In this document: piece by piece, positions 32,310-34,706 of the stretch | How positions within the stretch are numbered: the stretch's first letter is position 1 | Layout of the letters: every line of letters starts with the position of its first letter | Assembly (NCBI GenBank): GCA_937891665.1 | Contig: CALAGS010000200.1 | Coordinates: 1 to 34,706 of the forward strand | Source: an uncultured Burkholderiales bacterium | Lineage (GTDB): Bacteria > Pseudomonadota > Gammaproteobacteria > Burkholderiales > Burkholderiaceae_C | Direction of reading: 5' to 3' | Length of the DNA stretch: 34,706 nucleotides | Notes under the pieces: model-generated | Database searches by the model: none | Seen by the model: only the letters and a program-made list of their open reading frames with translations | What the model was told of the DNA's origin: nothing | Made by a program: the position numbers and the translations under genes

Positions 32310-33586
32310 GTTGAATCCTTGTTACTCTCGATTTGTGACATCGGATTTACCGGTAATCGCAAAGTGGCTATCCAACATATGGAAAGCATTGCAGCAGATC
32401 CGATGAGTGAATAAATCAGACCGCCCCATTGAAACAACAAGCCTGACATCAAGGTTCCAAAGAAACGTCCCAAGGCATTCGCAGCATAGTAAAACCCAAC
32501 ATCTTCGGCTGCTTTTTCTGAACCAGCATAGGCCAATACCAAATAGCTGTGAACTGAGGAATTAACCGCAAATGCAAATCCAAACAAGCCAAGACCACCC
32601 ACAACCCACCACTCAAGATGAGGAACGTCGTACCAGACAATCACAGCAATGGCAGCAGGAATCAATGCCAACGCCAAAGACCACCAGCGAGCGGCTGGTA
32701 CTTCGCGCGTGAGACCGTCTTCACTGCGCTTGACGATATTGGGGGCAAGGGCTTGAACTAACCCGTACCCTATTGTCCAAGTTGCCAAGAATGTTCCCAC
32801 CATGGTGAAGGTCCATCCAACAGAATAAAGAAATACGGGTACTCCGACGACAAACCAAACATCGCGAGCTCCAAAGAGTACAACGCGAGCAGCAGAAAGT
32901 GCGTTGAGGCCTTGGTTTTTTGAAAACAATTCTTTGGCTGATTTGGAGGCTTTGCTCTTGCCGATCATGGGAGGCAAACTGCTGATGACGCCGATCAAAA
33001 TCAAAGCCAGTAATCCAGCCATGGCTAGCAACGACCACTGAAATCCGACTGCTTGCAGTAAAACGCCACCCAGAAAGAAACCAAAACCTTTCATGGCATT
33101 CTTACTGCCAGTAAACCAAGCGACCCACTTGAACAACTGACCGTTACTTTGGGTTTTGGCTTCAGCCTGCGTAATCTTGATGGCTGACTTGCTGGCAGTT
33201 TTGGTGAGATCTTTTGCGACGCCACAAATACCCTGAGCAATGACCACCCATGCAACAGACATTGCCGCAGTCCAACTTGGATCAAGTAGCGACAAAAGAA
33301 TGAATCCAACAATCTGAGTCATCAGACCGACAGTGAGCATGCGTGCAATACCAAATCTTGTCGCCAGCCAGCCTCCAATCAAATTGGCAAGCACCCCAGC
33401 CGCTTCGTAGAGCAAAAATAACAAAGACAACATGAAGGGTGAGTAACCCAGTTTGTAAAAATGAAGGAGCACCAGCATGCGCAGTGCCCCATCTGTGAGC
33501 GTGAACCCCCAGTAGGCTGCCGTGACGATCATGTAATTTCTAACGGCAGGCACCACGACGGGAAGTTGACGATCAGAAGAGTTCAT
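32306..33586 (-). CDS. arsJ: ArsJ-like MFS exporter of arsenate conjugate
   Basis: A 426-residue major facilitator transporter with 11-12 helices. ArsJ exports 1-arseno-3-phosphoglycerate, the unstable product made by the partner GAPDH, and so lowers cellular arsenate. Supporting segments are AAYWGFTLTDGALRMLVLLHFYKLG, YEAAGVLANLIGGWLATRFG and VGVPVFLYSVGWTF. The linked gap gene immediately upstream, 1 nt apart, and the linked arsR make the call much safer than sequence alone. The frame extends to 33667 inside gap, but ATG 33586 directly after the gap stop is the sensible start. Confidence 0.88.
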   Translation of the reverse strand: MNSSDRQLPVVVPAVRNYMIVTAAYWGFTLTDGALRMLVLLHFYKLGYSPFMLSLLFLLYEAAGVLANLIGGWLATRFGIARMLTVGLMTQIVGFILLSLLDPSWTAAMSVAWVVIAQGICGVAKDLTKTASKSAIKITQAEAKTQSNGQLFKWVAWFTGSKNAMKGFGFFLGGVLLQAVGFQWSLLAMAGLLALILIGVISSLPPMIGKSKASKSAKELFSKNQGLNALSAARVVLFGARDVWFVVGVPVFLYSVGWTFTMVGTFLATWTIGYGLVQALAPNIVKRSEDGLTREVPAARWWSLALALIPAAIAVIVWYDVPHLEWWVVGGLGLFGFAFAVNSSVHSYLVLAYAGSEKAAEDVGFYYAANALGRFFGTLMSGLLFQWGGLIYSLIGSAAMLSICWIATLRLPVNPMSQIESNKDST

Positions 33587-33587
33587 C

Positions 33588-34631
33588 TTAAATACCCACT
33601 GATTCCATGTAGCAGGCCAAATCGACCATACGGCATGCATAGCCCATCTCGTTGTCATACCAGGCATAGACCTTGAGGAGGGTTCCGTCAGTCACCATGG
33701 TCGACAACGCGTCGATGATGGCGCTACGGGTGTCACGTGCATAGTCAACACTGACCAAAGGACGTGTTTCGTAACCCAGAATGCCGAGCAATGGTCCATT
33801 TGCAGCTTTTTCAAAGAGTGCGTTAACTTCCTCTGCAGTGGTCGAACGTTGAAGTTCAAAGACGCAATCGGTCAAAGATGCATTCAGTACTGGCGCCCTC
33901 ACCGCATGGCCATTCAGTTTGCCTTTGAGTTCAGGGTAGATCAGTGCAATTGCTGTGGCACTGCCCGTCGATGTTGGCGCCAAGCTCACCATAGCGCTGC
34001 GTGCGCGGCGCAAATCTTTGTGCGGCGCATCGACAACCAAGTTAGTGTTGGTTGGATCGTGAATGGTTGTAATCTGACCGTGCTTGATGCCCAAGTTTTC
34101 ATGAATCACCTTGACAACGGGCGCCAAGCAATTGGTTGTGCAAGAAGCTGCTGTCACGATGTAATCTTTGGCAGGGTTGTACAACTCGTGGTTAATGCCA
34201 ACCACAATATTGAGTACGCCGCCAACCTTCACGGGTGCTGCAACAATGACGCGCTTTGCACCCCGATCTAGGTGGCCTTGAATGGTTTCAGGTGTAAGAA
34301 ATTTCCCTGTGCATTCGAGCACAAGCTCTACGCCCAATTCACCCCATGGAATTTCGGCAGATGTGCCGAAAGAGGTGTAACGAATCCGTTTGTCTTTGAT
34401 CAGTATGGCCTCATCACCATCTGGGCGAATGTCGGCTTTCCATTTGCCTTGAACGGAATCGAAGGCAAGCAGGTGTGCCGTTGCGGCAACGCCGCCTTTG
34501 AGTTCATTGACATGAACAACGTCAAGTCGGTTCAATCCTCGGGGGTCATCTTCAGGGCGCTCTGCTGCGCCCATTGCGGCTCTCAAAGCTAAACGACCGA
34601 TTCGACCCATGCCATTGATGCCGACTTTCAT
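33588..34631 (-). CDS. gap: ArsJ-associated glyceraldehyde-3-phosphate dehydrogenase
   Basis: A 347-residue GAPDH-fold enzyme. It has the NAD-binding start [16 protein letters not shown], catalytic Cys164 in [10 protein letters not shown], catalytic His191 in TTIHDPTNT and the ending [16 protein letters not shown]. In ars operons this paralogue combines glyceraldehyde-3-phosphate with arsenate to give 1-arseno-3-phosphoglycerate, which ArsJ then exports. The insert [21 protein letters not shown] near the start is typical of the ArsJ-linked group. AAGGG lies before the ATG. It is first in the operon; no glycolytic neighbours occur, which argues for the arsenic role over central metabolism. Confidence 0.9.
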   Translation of the reverse strand: MKVGINGMGRIGRLALRAAMGAAERPEDDPRGLNRLDVVHVNELKGGVAATAHLLAFDSVQGKWKADIRPDGDEAILIKDKRIRYTSFGTSAEIPWGELGVELVLECTGKFLTPETIQGHLDRGAKRVIVAAPVKVGGVLNIVVGINHELYNPAKDYIVTAASCTTNCLAPVVKVIHENLGIKHGQITTIHDPTNTNLVVDAPHKDLRRARSAMVSLAPTSTGSATAIALIYPELKGKLNGHAVRAPVLNASLTDCVFELQRSTTAEEVNALFEKAANGPLLGILGYETRPLVSVDYARDTRSAIIDALSTMVTDGTLLKVYAWYDNEMGYACRMVDLACYMESVGI

Positions 34632-34662
34632 GCTGAACCCTTTTCCAATAGATGAATAAACG

Positions 34663-34681
34663 TTGAATTATAGAAATTCAA
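34663..34681 (-). promoter_or_regulatory. ArsR-type operator over the -10 box of the gap-arsJ-arsR operon
   Basis: A perfect inverted repeat TTGAATT (34663-34669) and AATTCAA (34675-34681) with a 5-nt centre lies 32 nt before the gap start. On the minus strand a perfect -10 TATAAT (34667-34672) is inside the dyad. No clear -35 is seen. A bound ArsR would block the promoter. Confidence 0.65.
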
Positions 34682-34706
34682 TATGACAAGTTGATGACTA
34701 GACAGT

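Noticed and set aside
33587..33667. Extended N terminus of ArsJ overlapping gap
   Set aside because: It would lie inside the conserved end of gap; the ATG right after the gap stop fits an operon.

Overview
The window looks like a chromosomal or large-replicon accessory stretch from a betaproteobacterium, most likely Burkholderiales (Comamonadaceae-like). The reasons are the Bug/TctC receptor, the fused-type TRAP permease tail, the Czc-type RND operon with a CzcI-like protein, the cbb3-like oxidase cluster and the general style of the proteins. This placement is from protein style only; there is no rRNA or marker gene to prove it. Most genes lie on the minus strand in tightly packed operons with 4-nt ATGA overlaps. 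No tRNA, rRNA, CRISPR array or intact insertion sequence was seen.

Layout. 1-419: end of a TRAP transporter permease. 705-1667: a GrdB-like reductase homologue in which cysteines occupy the active-site region. 1950-5915: an aromatic-catabolism type cluster (IclR regulator, MhpA-like flavin hydroxylase, VOC protein, and a divergent Bug solute receptor). 6149-10793: a compact cbb3-like terminal oxidase operon (CcoS-CcoN fusion, CcoO, a separate monohaem cytochrome c, SCO, a membrane protein and an exported rhodanese). Upstream of it are a truncated 48-residue HMA domain protein, a DUF4395 membrane protein and a divergent Crp/Fnr regulator. 12699-19762: a heavy-metal RND efflux operon (CzcI-like, CzcC, a novel membrane-anchored periplasmic protein, CzcB, CzcA, a small periplasmic protein). 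19861-20401: the scar of a deletion that joined the front of a Spy/CpxP-like lipoprotein to the tail of a histidine kinase.

20963-22216: a Na+/H+ antiporter preceded by a structured leader that looks like a translational riboswitch. 22508-25188: an AraC fragment, an exported cyanophycinase and a fused GpgS-like glycosyltransferase/HAD phosphatase. 25349-26384: a MarR regulator whose likely operator, an 11+11 bp inverted repeat, sits in the promoter of a tiny lipoprotein ORF and a DUF2798 protein. 26799-28117: an exported MORN-repeat protein, a small secreted protein and an XRE fragment. 28169-31883: an organohalide module (cytosolic reductive dehalogenase, divergent from a glutathione transferase and a haloacid dehalogenase). 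31932-34631: an arsenate resistance operon gap-arsJ-arsR with a perfect dyad over its -10 box.

Taken together the region is a mosaic of stress and detoxification modules (Cu/Zn/Cd-type metals, arsenate, cations, halogenated organics) with several gene remnants, which points to repeated insertion and deletion. The observations I rate highest are the riboswitch-like leader (22217-22275), the reductive dehalogenase/GST/HAD module, the GpgS-HAD fusion, the MarR operator with its overlooked lipoprotein ORF, the Spy-kinase deletion scar, and the shared 15-residue mature N terminus of two adjacent Czc proteins.
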